A stretch of DNA of 64,000 nt. It comes from Myrica gale (taxonomy: Eukaryota; Streptophyta; Magnoliopsida; Fagales; Myricaceae). The notes beneath the pieces were generated by a model, which was given only the letters and a program-made list of their open reading frames with translations, was not told the DNA's origin and did no database searches. The translations under genes and the position numbers were made by a program. The DNA lies in contig OZ005601.1 in assembly GCA_963930655.1 (NCBI GenBank), forward strand, positions 24,428,921 through 24,492,920, given 5' to 3'. Within the stretch, counting starts at the first letter, position 1. The number at the start of each line of letters is the position of its first letter. This document shows positions 20,817 through 31,968 of this stretch, piece after piece.

Positions 20817-21426
20817 TTTAAACTTCTATCTATAAAATTTAACGATTCATACGTCAATTCCTTCAACCGATTGAAGTTGTTATATTGAACAATTTCTATC
20901 ACACGTAACAGACATGTGACATTCTCCTTACGTAAAAAGATAATTTTACCCTTGTTTAAGTTCTCCCTAGTCTTCTACAATGCTTTTAGTAATTCGAAGA
21001 GCCAAAAAGTAATATGTAGTTAGCTGGTTTTTAAAATTTTTTTTTTTAAAAGATGATTCGCTTGGAATCGAACTGCTCAAATTCATCTTTTCAAGTAAGG
21101 AGAAGATCAGTTATCGTTTACGTGAGACGGAAACCATTCGATATAACAACTACAACAAGTTTGAGGATGAAATCGCAATAAGAAGTATAGTTTATGGGGG
21201 CAAGTTGCAACGAGTTAAATTTTTTTGGGTATTGAGAATCGGGTGATAGTTTGAGGAGGAAAATTGTAATTAACCCAAGAAAAAAATAAAAAAATTTGGA
21301 AAAAAAGCTTAAGAAAATTACCAGTCACATTATTTTAATTTTGGGTAACACGTGTCAACTTATTATTGGAACTGACGTATGAATCATTAACTTTTATAGA
21401 TAGAAGTTTAAAGAAATGACTTGCTT
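20817..21426. mobile_element. Long-TIR MITE-like element (left copy)
   Basis: TTTAAACTTCTATCTATAAAA at the left (20817 on) is matched as an inverted repeat near the right end (about 21380-21416), including TTCATACGTCA(A/G)TTCC. The arms are about 45 bp with few mismatches and the interior has no coding capacity. The right 441 bp (20986-21426) is repeated directly at 22767-23209. Confidence 0.6.
20986..21426. repeat. Direct repeat R1 (partner at 22767-23209)
   Basis: Begins TTAGTAATTCGAAGAGCC and ends GACTTGCTT. It aligns almost throughout with R2. The two copies bracket the hAT remnant in the same orientation. Confidence 0.9.
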
Positions 21427-22059
21427 GATAAAGTGAAAATATGACATTTTTTGGGCCATTTGGAATATAGTGAAAATTGTGTCTAAACATGTAGGCCATA
21501 TTATTGATCCTCATGACAATAATTAAGTTTAATCATAGAGATTCTTATCATATGACATTTTTTTCTATATGCCCAATTTTTTTAGAATGATCAAGTCCAA
21601 TATTTGATCATTCTCAATTAAAACACTAAAACGTAATTTTAATTTTCACTTACAAGTTACAAAACTACAACAAAATTAAGAAATTGTCAAATACAAGTTA
21701 GAAAACTTACAAGTTAACCAAACTACAACAATACATAATACAATACAACACTATAAAATTACTAAAATACAACACTAGACATACATGATACATCAAATAA
21801 ACATTGTTCAAATCAAATAGCATAAAAGGACTAAAAGGTGGGGCAAGTGCAACATGCATTCTACTCCATCTCGATCTCCGTCGTCAAAATCGATATCTCT
21901 ACATACTTAAGAAATAAAAACATCAAATTATAATGATTACATTATATTGAGTATCAAATTTCAAAATCTAACCAAAGAATAATTTTACCTGAATCGAGCC
22001 TGTAAGTCTCTTCATCTTCAGTTATGTTATCAAATACATCAAATTCAGCGTCAAACACT
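21427..22059. other. AT-rich spacer between R1 and the hAT remnant
   Basis: AT-rich DNA without recognised coding capacity, probably the decayed 3' part of the hAT element whose C-terminal domain is read just to its right on the minus strand. Confidence 0.4.
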
Positions 22060-22470
22060 CCCATAATAGGGTCAACTCTCAACCAATTCTGAACAGATAT
22101 TAGTCATTCAACAGTCTTTGGAGCCAACAAACTCCGGAAAGGATCCAAGATTCGTCCTCCAGTATTAAACACCGACTCAGAGGGCACATTGGTGATGAGG
22201 ATTGCCAATACATCAAGAGCTATCTGAGAAAGAATTGAAAACCTCGTAGAGTTCACCTTCCACCAATTCAGAATATCAAATTCTAGACTCTTCTCGATAA
22301 CCCCTCGGATAAATACCTTTCAATCTCAGATTTGGACTCCAATGCCCGCTGTAAAATTTTCTATTCAGTAAAGTAATCACTGTCATCATCAACATCAACA
22401 TCAACCATAGAGACAGTGCTATCAACAACAACAGAAGGAGGATGAGTGGTAGTACTAGTACCACTACCAC

Positions 22471-22512
<42 letters not shown>

Positions 22513-22766
22513 ATGATGCACTACCATACTCGGAAAACATCCTCTCAAATACACTTTTTATTTTGTTTGTCATCTCCCTCCCCCTTGCCTCCCCTAATTG
22601 GCTCTTGAACCAATACTCAAATGCCCTTAATTTGTATCGAGGATCAGTCAATGCTGCAATGCAAAAAAATCCATTAACCTTCTCAAAATCACCACAATAC
22701 TTATCATATTTCGACTGTATTTTCAATATCATATCCACAAGATCCCTTGCCTCCCCTAATTGGTCC
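22060..22766 (-). pseudogene. Decayed hAT transposase (linker and C-terminal dimerisation domain)
   Basis: On the minus strand, 22766-22361 encodes ILKIQSKYDKYCGDFEKV and ALTDPRYKLRAFEYW, a signature of plant hAT (RICESLEEPER-type) transposases, followed by a poly-Thr tract from a TAG microsatellite (about 22470-22512). After a frame break, 22290-22100 gives FDILNWWKVNS, LSQIALDVLAI and SESVFNTGGRILDPFRSLL, the hAT C-terminal dimerisation domain, with an in-frame TGA after KTVE. No N-terminal zinc finger or catalytic region remains, so it is inactive. Confidence 0.85.
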
Positions 22767-23209
22767 TTAGTAATTCGAAGAGCCAAAAAATAATATGTAG
22801 TTAGCTGGTTTTTTTTTGTTTTTTTTAAAAGACGATTCACTTGGAATCGAACTGCTCAAATTTATCTTTTCAAGTAAGGAGAAGATCAGTTTTCATTTAC
22901 GTGAAACGGAAACCATTCGACATAACAACTACAACAAGTTTGGGGATGAAATCGCAATGAGAAGTATAGTTTGTGGGGGCGAGTTGCAACGAGTTAAAGT
23001 TTTTGAGGGTATTGAGAATCGGGTGATAGTTTGAGGAGAAAAATTGTAATTAACCCAAGAAAAAAAATAAAAAACAAATTGGGAAAAAAACTTAAAAAAT
23101 TACCGGTCACATTATTTTAATTTTAGGTAACACGTGTCAACTTATTATTGGAACTGACGTATGAATTGTTAACTTTTATAGATAGAAGTTTAAAGAAATG
23201 GACTTGCTT
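22767..23209. repeat. Direct repeat R2 (partner of R1)
   Basis: 443-bp copy of R1. Its left edge abuts the hAT transposase remnant. The inverted partner sequence of the left MITE arm is present in it, but no second left arm is. Confidence 0.9.
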
Positions 23210-24264
23210 TTAGTTTTAAGTGACTAAAAGCACCTATTGGCCAAGAGGCTTAGTTAAAAGAAGGAAATTAGCAAAATACTTAGTATTGGGTCTAAAAGAG
23301 GAACCGGGCCTTACAAAAAAAAAAAGAGAGAGAGCCATAGAGTGGACCTTTGGGCTGGGAACTTTTCAGATTTAAAGACTAAACTATAAAATGAAATGGG
23401 CCTCACTAATCAGGATCCAAATGAAAATAATTAGCTAAGAGGGGAACAAAGAAAGACACCCAAAATATGTGGACCTGTGGTGTTAATATGCTGAAAAATT
23501 GTAGCTAGGACTTTATCCATGAACTATGGTACTGAAAATGATCCTTTCTATTAATAAACCTCTTATAAAAATTATGAATGATAAAAGGAGAAAACGTAAA
23601 CTAATCAATAGACAAAAAGAATAATGGATTGAACAGAGAAAAATGTCACTTAGAACCAAGGTCTAGTAGTAATTAAGGCTTAAGGATTTAAAGGGTCTCA
23701 CCCTAAAATACTACTCTATGGACCGAATACGGGGATTCTTGAATCTAGAATTTATTATAAGCTTAAATAATTAATAAATGATACACGTTTTGAACCAAAA
23801 AGTTAATTAAATTACAATGTTATGTGATACATTAAGAAATTCCTAGTAGAATGTTTGGTTTACTATCTGAGATATGATTTCATATTTATACATGTCATTA
23901 TTGGAGAATAACGGACAAATGCGAATAATATACAACGTGAATGGAGCATGAGCGTCGATTTGAACTTATGGGATTATTTCAATGTCACCAAACCTCGGAA
24001 TTGAATTGCGAGAAATAAAAATATTCAAGATATTCCTATAAACGTTTAATACTAATAGAGAGAAAAAAAAAAGAATCAAGTACTCTTTCTAAAGGAAGAG
24101 AATCGAGAACTTCCATCCGGTTCAGAAAAAAGGAATTAGTTTTGTTATCTCTTGTAACTTCTTTTTGCAAAAAAATACTTGAAATTGATTTAGTTGCGTG
24201 ATTTGGCAGTGGAGTTTCTCTTTAATTGATAAAGATTTATATACGGAGTTGTGAAGTTCTGCTA
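23210..24264. other. Intergenic, nothing recognised
   Basis: AT-rich DNA without a coding region, RNA gene or repeat that I can identify. Confidence 0.4.
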
Positions 24265-24509
24265 ATTGATTTCATTGGAGAAAGGCTTGCCGAGGGAGTT
24301 ATACTTCTTGAAGCACTCGCGGTAATGATGCATTTGTACATATGAGTTGGCGTTGGCGTCTATGAGCGAAACATTTAATAATAATGGAGTGAAGTGTACG
24401 ATATCGATCGCTGGAGAGCGTGCAATTATAACTAAGACACGGATCAAAAAGTGGCCTTCAAGGGCATGGAGAAGAGCTATGCATTGAGTTTGTTCTATGG
24501 AGGATGGAA
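24265..24509 (-). pseudogene. Possible terminal exon of an unidentified gene
   Basis: On the minus strand a CCTCCATAG acceptor is followed by about 80 open codons (QTQCIALLHALEGHF..., ...YVQMHHYRECFKKYNSLGKPF) ending at a TAG. The composition looks protein-like and not random, but I cannot place the family and found no other exons nearby. It may be a gene fragment. Confidence 0.3.
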
Positions 24510-25148
24510 ATTAAGAAACAATCCCAAAAAAACAGGGAAGAAGAACACACAATCCTGACTCTGACTAAAACAGAGTGTGGCGGAGGCTGAAAAAATGGAT
24601 ATCTCTTGAAAGTAATTAATGGAGAAAATTACTTGAATTCATATTACCTGGCATTTATCATCTCATTATTTCGTCCTATTTTATTCACTGCAATATTTGT
24701 GATCACATATTTTGCATTTTTACTATATGTTGTAATAATTTTTGACATTGATACCATGACCCCCTTTTTTAACCTTACTGAGCCCTTATATCTCCCGTTT
24801 TTCGTTGCATTGTTATACATTATGCTTTAACAAATTATGAGGGTACAAGAGATGCTACAGACGTTCAATTATAATTTATGGGACCCATATGCTACGGTCC
24901 AGATCCTAGCGTGGATATCGATCAGTCACGAGGTGCTGATTGAGCACTACTATCATTGGAAACCGGTTGAGTAGTCTACTCCACCACTGACGACTCACTG
25001 GTTCCTTGATGTGCCACCACCCAAGCCGCTTATCTTCTATTGTTGCATTACTTTAGCTAGTACTCTTGCTATTTTCTTACCAAAGCATTCTGTTTTTATG
25101 TTTATTAAGTGTATTTTGTAATTGCTTATACTTTATGCTGCATAGTCA
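24510..25148. other. Intergenic, nothing recognised
   Basis: A hydrophobic open stretch at 24606-24830 is AT-driven and resembles no family. Nothing else is seen. Confidence 0.35.
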
Positions 25149-25157
25149 TTAATTTAT

Positions 25158-25554
25158 GGAAAAAAATATATTTTTCACTCACGAATTACTATAATAGATT
25201 TTGCACCCTAAACTATCATGTTTGAGACATTGCACCTATAAACTACAAATTCACAACACATTGCACCTTTCGTTTATTTTTTTCCGTCGATTTGCACGAA
25301 AAAATGATTTTTTAAAATAAAATGACAATTATACCCTTAAATGTAATCTGCTATTTGACCTTTTTAAGAGCATAATCATCCTTTCATATTAAAAAAAAAA
25401 ACTCAATTTCTGTTCAATTTGAAGTAAAAAATTGACAGAAGCTGCAATGTGTTAGGGATGGGTAGGTTATGGGTGCAATCTCTCAAACGTTATAGTTGAA
25501 GGTGTAAAGTGCAAAACACGTGGTAATTCGTGAGTGAAAAATATATTTTTTTCC
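25158..25554. mobile_element. Mutator-like MITE with long TIRs and 9-bp target-site duplication
   Basis: Both ends read GGAAAAAAATATATTTTTCA inwards, and the inverted repeats continue for over 100 bp (CACTCACGAATTAC, then TTTGAGA.ATTGCACC). The flanks TTAATTTAT (25149-25157) and TTAATGTAT (25555-25563) agree at 8 of 9 positions. A 9-bp duplication with long TIRs is typical of Mutator-like elements. No transposase is present, so it is non-autonomous. Confidence 0.82.
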
Positions 25555-25770
25555 TTAATGTATGCTCATTACTCTTGAATCTTAAATCGCTTCCGTATTT
25601 TTCTTTAATAATACGTCCCTAAAACTTTTGTGATATTGTGACATTTCTTGATAGGCGTTTTCTTATAAGTAGTAATAACTTAAAATTATATTTGGGGCGT
25701 TAGTTAAATGCATGACCGTAATTTCGCTTAGTTAATATTTTATTTCAATAAAGAGAGCTTAAAGATTAAT

Positions 25771-25813
25771 GCAATCAGGAGTCGTGGCATGGTCTAGGTC
25801 TGGAACTCGGAGG
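25771..25813 (+). mobile_element. Left part of a tRNA-derived SINE (split by insertion)
   Basis: TGGCATGGTCT at about 25785 resembles an RNA polymerase III box A. The sequence continues, after the hAT insertion, at 27520 with box B-like AGTTCGAAACT (27549). An A-rich tail lies near 27661. Confidence 0.5.
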
Positions 25814-27519
25814 TAGGGTTGCACAATGCCACTGGAAAATTCCGGTGGCGCCGGCACCGGGTTCCCGGCCTAACCGGTGCAGGTGTATGTTTTATTTTTT
25901 TTTAAGTCAGAGTTTTCCCGGTTCCCGGTTTACCCAGCGGGAGCCTGGATTTTTTTTTTATTTTTTTACTTAATACTTATCTTATTAAATTAAACAAAAG
26001 TTAAGATAACCTCTACATAAACAGAATATAAAACATCTAAAAAAGTAAACAAAAAATTTAAGATTAAAACAAGAAATAACAGAACAAAAAAATTTAAGAA
26101 CTATAATACTAAAACAAAATCCAAAAAAAAGGACAAATTAGAGTCAGGCTAAATATGTTTTTCCACATTTTTTAACTATAGTTCTACTTTTGCTTGTTGA
26201 TGAGCTGCATTAACTTCACACTTCGAGTGTTCTTCGGTTGCAGATTCAAATGGAGGCTAGCTGCTTCACAAAGGCAATAAAGAGAGCTGGACTTGCTACT
26301 CAGCAAATTCAAGTTCATACTATTTTTAAGCTCTATTGATTGGACTATATATGTTATGCCCAATCGTATACATATGGGGTCTTGATTATATATGTTTGAA
26401 GATTAATAATTACTACTGGTCAGTTTGGAATAAATTTATTAAAAAATATATATTTTCATTGTTCATTTCAAATTAAAGCTACAAATTTATTTAATATTAA
26501 TTAAGTATCATGTCCTCATTTCAAAAGTGATTTAGTTTTTTTTTTCTAATAAAAAGTACCCTACTTCTAAAATTTAATCCAAAACCTTACTTGTAAAGTA
26601 TAAAACTGAGTAAGTGATTCCAGTTTTCACATTGAACACTATAAGAGATCTTGCATTTTAATCAATAGCATCAAATAATTAGTATTTAATTCTCTTAGAG
26701 CAGCTTTTACACAAGAGGTTGTCGTTTGGCACAAGCTTGACCATCCTAATGTAACAAATGTGTTAGTGCATTTTTGTATTGGCAAAATTTCGTGTCAAAA
26801 TTCAGACAAAGTCATCAAGTTTGACCAGCGTTTGACAAGCGCTCGAGCGCCTTGGAAAAAATTCAGACAAAGTCATCACGTTTGACAAGCGCTCGAGCGC
26901 TCAGTTAAAATTCCAGACAGAAACATAAGCGTTCGATGAGCGCTTGATGCGCTCGAGCGACTTCCGACAAATTTCAAAAATTGTTGAATTTTTGGATTTT
27001 CCTTGTGAAACCAAGGGCAGCCCTACTAGGTTTTGAACATGTTTTATATTGTTATTGATTTATTAATTAGAGGGAAAACACATATTCTCTCCTCTAAGTG
27101 TTGTTAGGGTCTAAACTCGATTTTTCAAAAGGTAATAGTTTCTACTTACAGTTACGTCTTTATTACTTTGGACATTAAATTCTCATCTTATTTTTTAAGA
27201 TGATCTTTAATTTTATTGATTTTGGAATTTGGAATTTGAATTTCATTAGTTTAGACTTTAGATTATTGATATATGATTAATGGACCAAAAGAAGAAAAAT
27301 ACATTGGGCAAAGTGCGTAAAATGCTAAAAAAATGGCTCAATATGAATATAGAATAACCGGAAACCACCATCGCTAAACCACCACCGCTAAGAGCCGATT
27401 TTGAACCTTAACGGTGTAGGTGTAGATGATAATTTTTCCAAAACCGGCCTTCCAGGTGTAGATATCGATTTTGGCCAAAACTGACACCTACGGTCCTACA
27501 CCGGAGTTGTCCAGCTCCA
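25814..27519. mobile_element. Non-autonomous hAT (Ac-like) element of 1.7 kb inserted in a SINE
   Basis: The left end TAGGGTTGCACAA and the inverted right end TGGAGCTGGACAA agree at 9 of 13 positions. The flanking octamers CTCGGAGG (25806-25813) and CTGGGAGG (27520-27527) agree at 7 of 8, matching the 8-bp target duplications of hAT elements. The subterminal regions are rich in CCGG/ACCGG-type motifs, as in Ac/Ds. The interior has no transposase but carries the palindromic repeats at about 26800-26960. Confidence 0.68.
26800..26962. repeat. Imperfect 50-bp tandem repeat with palindrome GCGCTCGAGCGC
   Basis: The 12-bp perfect palindrome occurs at 26839-26850 and 26889-26900, and a 10-bp core (GCGCTCGAGC) recurs near 26950. 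The first two sit in a repeated unit (ATTCAGACAAAGTCATCA.GTTTGAC). Function unknown. Confidence 0.85.
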
Positions 27520-27680
27520 CTGGGAGGTTTGCTGCCTCAAAAGTCTGAAGTTCGAAACTCTCATGTGCTGCTAACTCTTTGGGTCCACCTACCGGATTTG
27601 CGGTCCAATTGCGCAGATACGAGGATTAGTCGTACTGAAATCATGAATATCTTTGTTATTTAAAAAAAGAAGAAGAACGG
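27520..27680 (+). mobile_element. Right part of the split SINE
   Basis: Contains the box B-like AGTTCGAAACT at 27549-27559 and GCAGATACGAGGATTAGTCG, a 3' motif similar to that of the second SINE candidate at 30.7 kb, followed by an A-rich tail. Confidence 0.5.
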
Positions 27681-28459
27681 AGCTATTGAATCTCAGATTA
27701 TGAAATATGGTATTTATAAAAAAAAGATTATGAAATATGGTGATTACACAAAAGTTAGAAAAAAAGAAAATTTCAGATGCATTACGTGTTTCAATAGTGT
27801 ACGGTGTACCTACGTCCGCACAAAGGAAGAGATGCTGGTTTTTTCATCAAATGTTTCGCTCTATTCTCCGACGTGGCATTTTCCAATTTCCATGCATGTT
27901 TGAATACCTCTAAAGACACCGATCATTCAAATTCAATGTAATTATTTATCAACTAGAAAAGTAGTAACATCATTACTATTTTGCTAACGACTATAATAAC
28001 CTCTTTTTTTTTTAAGTTTTCTACGGAAATTAATTATGATTGACCATCTTCCTCTTTCATGCCGGTCAATCACTGTCATCCCGCAGCCTCCCTGATCTAT
28101 CACCGCCACTTACTGTTTCTTTTTATAAGCCAATAATTAACATAAGTCAACTATATATACATCACGCAGCAATAAACTGCCCGTCTACATTTAAGGACAC
28201 AAGGGATAATAAAAGAGCCAACATATTAGGTGGTGACTAAGTGTCAAAATTTTAATTTTAATAAAATAATTATAAAAAATTCTTATTTCTTTAATCAAAT
28301 TATCTATTTTTATTATAAATAAATATAAAAAATTTATTCAAATAGTCTATCTTAATTTTTCACTAACTCTAACATTTCATAATTATAATCACTTTAAAAT
28401 TTTAACTATCAAACAGTCCATTTGGCACCATTTTCTTACTAGAATCCAGGAAAAAAAAT
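27681..28459. other. Intergenic, nothing recognised
   Basis: AT-rich DNA. Short open stretches at 27700-27903 and 28040-28240 show no family resemblance. Confidence 0.4.
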
Positions 28460-28462
28460 ATA

Positions 28463-28695
28463 GGCTATGTTTGTTTCATGTTTTAAAACGTTTTCAAAAT
28501 ATTTTTCTCACTTTTTCATAAATTCCAATACATTTTCACCAATTCCAATAACTTTTTACAAATTCTAACAATTTTTAACACACTTTTTACCAATCCCAAG
28601 AGAATATACACTACTTTAAAAAAAAACACAAACACTTAGGTGTAAAATTTTAGGTGTAAACAAAACATATCTCAAAACACAAACCAAACACAGCC
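28463..28695. mobile_element. MITE (Tourist-like ends)
   Basis: GGCTATGTTTGTTTCATG at the left and the inverted right end GGCTGTGTTTGGTTTGTG form imperfect TIRs around a 233-bp non-coding body. The flanks are ATA on both sides (28460-28462 and 28696-28698), compatible with a short target duplication. Confidence 0.6.
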
Positions 28696-28698
28696 ATA

Positions 28699-29372
28699 CT
28701 GTCCCTGAACTGTGCGTACCTGTACTCTCTCCAGCCAACACACTCCATAATAACTTTCATATGCTTCACGACGATTTATATATTTAAAAAAAATTTTATT
28801 TTTAAATACCTTTTCTACATATCTCACCACTTTTAATTAAAAACTCAAAAACAAAAACATCTCAATTTTTTTAATTATTACAAAAAAAAATTCAAAACAT
28901 ATAATAAAACAAAGCCTTTTATGTCTAAATTGTGGTAATTTTCTGTATGTGAGTTTTTCAACCTAAATAAAAAATTAGATATTTTTGTAGAAAAATATTT
29001 TTGAGGAAATCTATACTGATTTTGGTTCTCTTAGGTTTTAGAAGCGATTTCTGAGAAGTATTATCATCATTCAATAAGAAAAAAAATAACTCTATCGATT
29101 ATTACATCGATAATAACGGAAGATAAGACCGCAATAGTTGTGAAAAAACAAAGGATTAAGACTGACGGTTGGGTGATCGAGAATAGACGACAACTGTAGA
29201 AGTAAGAAAGAAGAAGCAGAAAAGAAAGCCCTTGGTCCGAGAAAGAAAAGGCTTCTTCTGTTCTTCAAATCAACTACCCGCCGCATTGAGAAGAGGGCGG
29301 CGGGAAGGAGGGAACAGTAAAGGCGCTACTTTGACAACGCAATTTTTCTTGCGATGTTGTACTTAAAGAAGC
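28699..29372. other. Intergenic, nothing recognised
   Basis: AT-rich DNA leading into the retroposed insert. No coding signal. Confidence 0.4.
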
Positions 29373-29388
29373 GAATGATGTTTTTGTT

Positions 29389-30423
29389 AAGTTGCAATAT
29401 GTCTGATTTTACTCTCACGACCGAATCCAAAACTCCCAAAAACGCTCTCAACTGGTAGCCGCCCGTGAACAGTGCCATTACGGAGGAGGGGGGGAGCTCC
29501 GGCTCCTTCACCCCTCTCCTCCTTTTTTCTTCTCTTTTTCCCCTCTCTCTCTTCCCTCTTCCCTTTCCTTCTCTCCGGTCCGGTCGGTTGTGGCTCGGTG
29601 GTGTGGTTTTTTCTTGCAGGTGGCTTCCACTCGGTTTTCGGCGTTTTCCGTCTTCTTTTGGACACGCACGCGCCGGCTGGTTGGAATCCTCCCGCCGAGA
29701 GCTTCCAGATCCATCTTCCCCGGCGTCAAAGCGGTGGCGGATCGTGATCCACGCGCCCCACGCGCGGCGCTTGAATCTGACGCGCAGCGGCTCTTTGCCG
29801 CGCGTGGATGCCTCTCCGCCACCCGTACCCCGTCATTCTCCTCCGGAGTGAAACGTGTGGCCCCTGCGCTCCGTTTTGCACAAAGGTTCCGCCCTGCCGT
29901 CCACCACGCGCCGCCACCTCCGCCGCACGCGCCGCCGCCGGTTTCTGTCCGATTTGAAATAAACCCGTTTGGGTTTGCCCCTATGTTTCGGGCTTGTTTG
30001 TTGGTCTGTGGTCGCCTGTTTGGGTCTGCCCCTCTGTTTAGGGCTCGTGTTTTGTCCTGTTTTAGCCTGTTTGGGTTTGCCCCTATGTTTAGGGCTTGTT
30101 GTTTGTTTAGTTTCGTGGTTGTCTGTCCGCCCCTTCTTTGGGCTTATCCGAGTCCTTGTGGCTCTTTTCCGACCCTTTATTGGGTCTCGCTACGCGTCCC
30201 TTGTGACGCTTTTCCGGCTTGTCTAGGTCCTAGTAGCTTTGCCTACTATGTCCGGCCATCACTCCCTCTGCCCTGCATGGAGTTCATAGTGGTTCCTCTG
30301 ATCCGTTGGAGGGTCTTGTTGGTTATGTCTGTGTCTGTCCTGTGGTTGTGTCTGTGTTTGTTTGTCTTGTTGTGTTTGTTTTTAGTCGTTTTTAATCTAT
30401 TGGTTGTTTTCAAGAAAAAAAAA
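29389..30423 (+). mobile_element. GC-rich retroposed insert (non-autonomous LINE-like or processed sequence) with 16-bp TSD
   Basis: GAATGATGTTTTTGTT occurs at 29373-29388 and again at 30424-30439, exactly flanking a 1035-bp insert that ends in a short A-rich tail (30413-30423). A long exact TSD plus a 3' A tail is the hallmark of LINE-mediated retroposition. The insert is much richer in GC than its surroundings, starts with a CT-rich segment, and contains three 51-bp tandem units. No reverse transcriptase domain is seen, so it was mobilised in trans or is a processed transcript. Confidence 0.85.
29964..30116 (+). repeat. Three tandem 51-bp units inside the retroposed insert
   Basis: Units start at 29964, 30015 and 30066 with CC(C/T)GTTTGGGT(T/C)TGCCCCT. 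The period is a multiple of three, so an open frame across it repeats a 17-residue unit (LFGFAPMFRAC...). Confidence 0.88.
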
Positions 30424-30593
30424 GAATGATGTTTTTGTTCTAATGCCGTTGTTTTCTGAATTTTCTATTATTTGTTACCGAAACAGAAGTGCTTGGGTTT
30501 CTTGCTTGAATGTGACGTTTCAAGGTTGCTTGGTGTAAGCAGTACTCTTAAGTTTTAAGAAGCTGGTGCCTAGGAATAAAGTCAGTATTAACC

Positions 30594-30830
30594 TAATCAG
30601 ATAGCTCAAGTGGAGTGTGAGTTAGGTGCATACTTTGGGGTTTAAACTATCACTAAAAAAAATTTTGCGAATTAAATGAGGTTTGATCAGTGAACCGATC
30701 AATCTTATAGAAGTTTGTCATGACGTTGAACCAAATTTGTGCAGATACTAGATTAGATTAGTCCGAATTCGGTGCACTTGAATGAGTATTTGAATTTCTC
30801 TCGTTATAGAAAAAAAATTCAGTATTAATA
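30594..30830 (+). mobile_element. SINE candidate
   Basis: TAGCTCAAGTGG (30602-30613) resembles box A and GGTTTAAACTA (30639-30649) box B of a tRNA-derived SINE. GCAGATACTAGATTAGATTAGTC downstream resembles the 3' part of the SINE at 27.6 kb, and an A run follows at about 30810. Confidence 0.45.
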
Positions 30831-30971
30831 TTAGACATTTGGCGAGTCAATTAAATAAAAATAATATTTTGAGGCCAAAATGTTAAAAACATTAACAAAT
30901 TTCTTTTTTTTTAAGAATTTTTTTTTCACCAAATTTTTGGGGGCTGAGAAGGCCATGACTGTCCATTGCAT

Positions 30972-31167
30972 GTAGAGACGAAGCCAAGGGGGACTGGGGC
31001 CATAACCCCCAACTCTTTAAAAGCTCTTAAAAAACAGAATATTCTTTACTTTTTGTTTCTAATGGATTTTTTAAATTTATTTTATGTTTTATTCATTTTG
31101 GTCACCTCAAAAATCTTTTTCACGTAATTAGTCTCTTCAATAATTAATTCCTAGGCTTCGTCCCTGC
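30972..31167. mobile_element. Possible hAT-type MITE
   Basis: AGAGACGAAGCCAAGG at the left and inverted CAGGGACGAAGCCTAGG at the right form TIRs around a non-coding body of about 195 bp. No matching 8-bp target duplication was found. Confidence 0.45.
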
Positions 31168-31960
31168 TATAGTGGAAATTTGGTGGTAGAGGTGACTTCG
31201 CAAAGCGAAAAGGCAATTTGAGCTATTACTTTTAATTAGCATGGGTTCTTTGGGATGATTAAATAGTTGAAGGCTGTCGAGAAAGGGACGTACGTATTGG
31301 CATATTGCCAAAATTAATTAGCTTGGGTTCTTTGGGGTTATTAAATAGTTTTTCTTTCTAGGGATTTGTTAGATTAATTATTTTAAATGGACGTTGCCCA
31401 TTTTTCCCCCTTCACGATAGAACAAGCCCAGTCCCAGAGATGAGGCGCCGCACCTTTTTTTGTTTTTTGTTTTCCCATGACCTACTAATGTCCTGTGTTG
31501 TACGTAAAAGGTTTCATACATATGTTCTAACTTATAAATAAAAAATTACACTTTACACGGCCTATTTTAATTTAAAACTAAATCTCAAAAATATTCTTAA
31601 TGTTAACACATTATATCGTAAACTATCAATAAATTTGAATTTTTGTATTCTATATTATAATTGTTGAGATTTTGCAATGTGATCCATTTTTTTATTGATT
31701 TTAACTTGAGATCATAAAATGAATGCAAAAAGTAAAGTTATTAGTAATTTAGGGTGTAATTTGTTATTTGATAATTTTGGACTACAAATGACAAAATATG
31801 TTGTGCTTAAATAGTGCAAAATATATTTTCTTGAACTTGAAACCTCTCTCATAGCTAACATTTAACCTTGTGAGGAAGGTCTTCTCTTAGTCACGCACAC
31901 TGATCCATAGCACATGTAATGGTTAGTCAATGACAAGGACGGAGCTACAAGGGGCCATGA
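31168..31960. other. Intergenic, nothing recognised
   Basis: AT-rich DNA. A motif (TTAATTAGC.TGGGTTCTTTGGG) is repeated near 31220 and 31317, showing a short local duplication. Confidence 0.4.
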
Positions 31961-31968
31961 CCCTAACC

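Noticed and set aside
22446..22793. Poly-Val frame opposite the hAT remnant
   Set aside because: Antisense reading of the TAG microsatellite.
20986..23209. R1 and R2 as LTRs of a retrotransposon
   Set aside because: There is no TG...CA ends, primer site or purine tract, and the enclosed coding sequence is hAT transposase on the minus strand.
24606..24830. Hydrophobic 74-codon frame as a membrane peptide
   Set aside because: AT-rich chance frame with no ATG context or homology recognised.
26800..26962. CRISPR-like array
   Set aside because: Only two or three imperfect units, no constant repeat with unique spacers, and the genome is a plant's.
29590..30429. A 279-codon open frame as a membrane protein gene
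   Set aside because: It lacks an ATG start, lies wholly inside a retroposed insert, is driven by GC-rich and tandem-repeat composition, and resembles no protein family.
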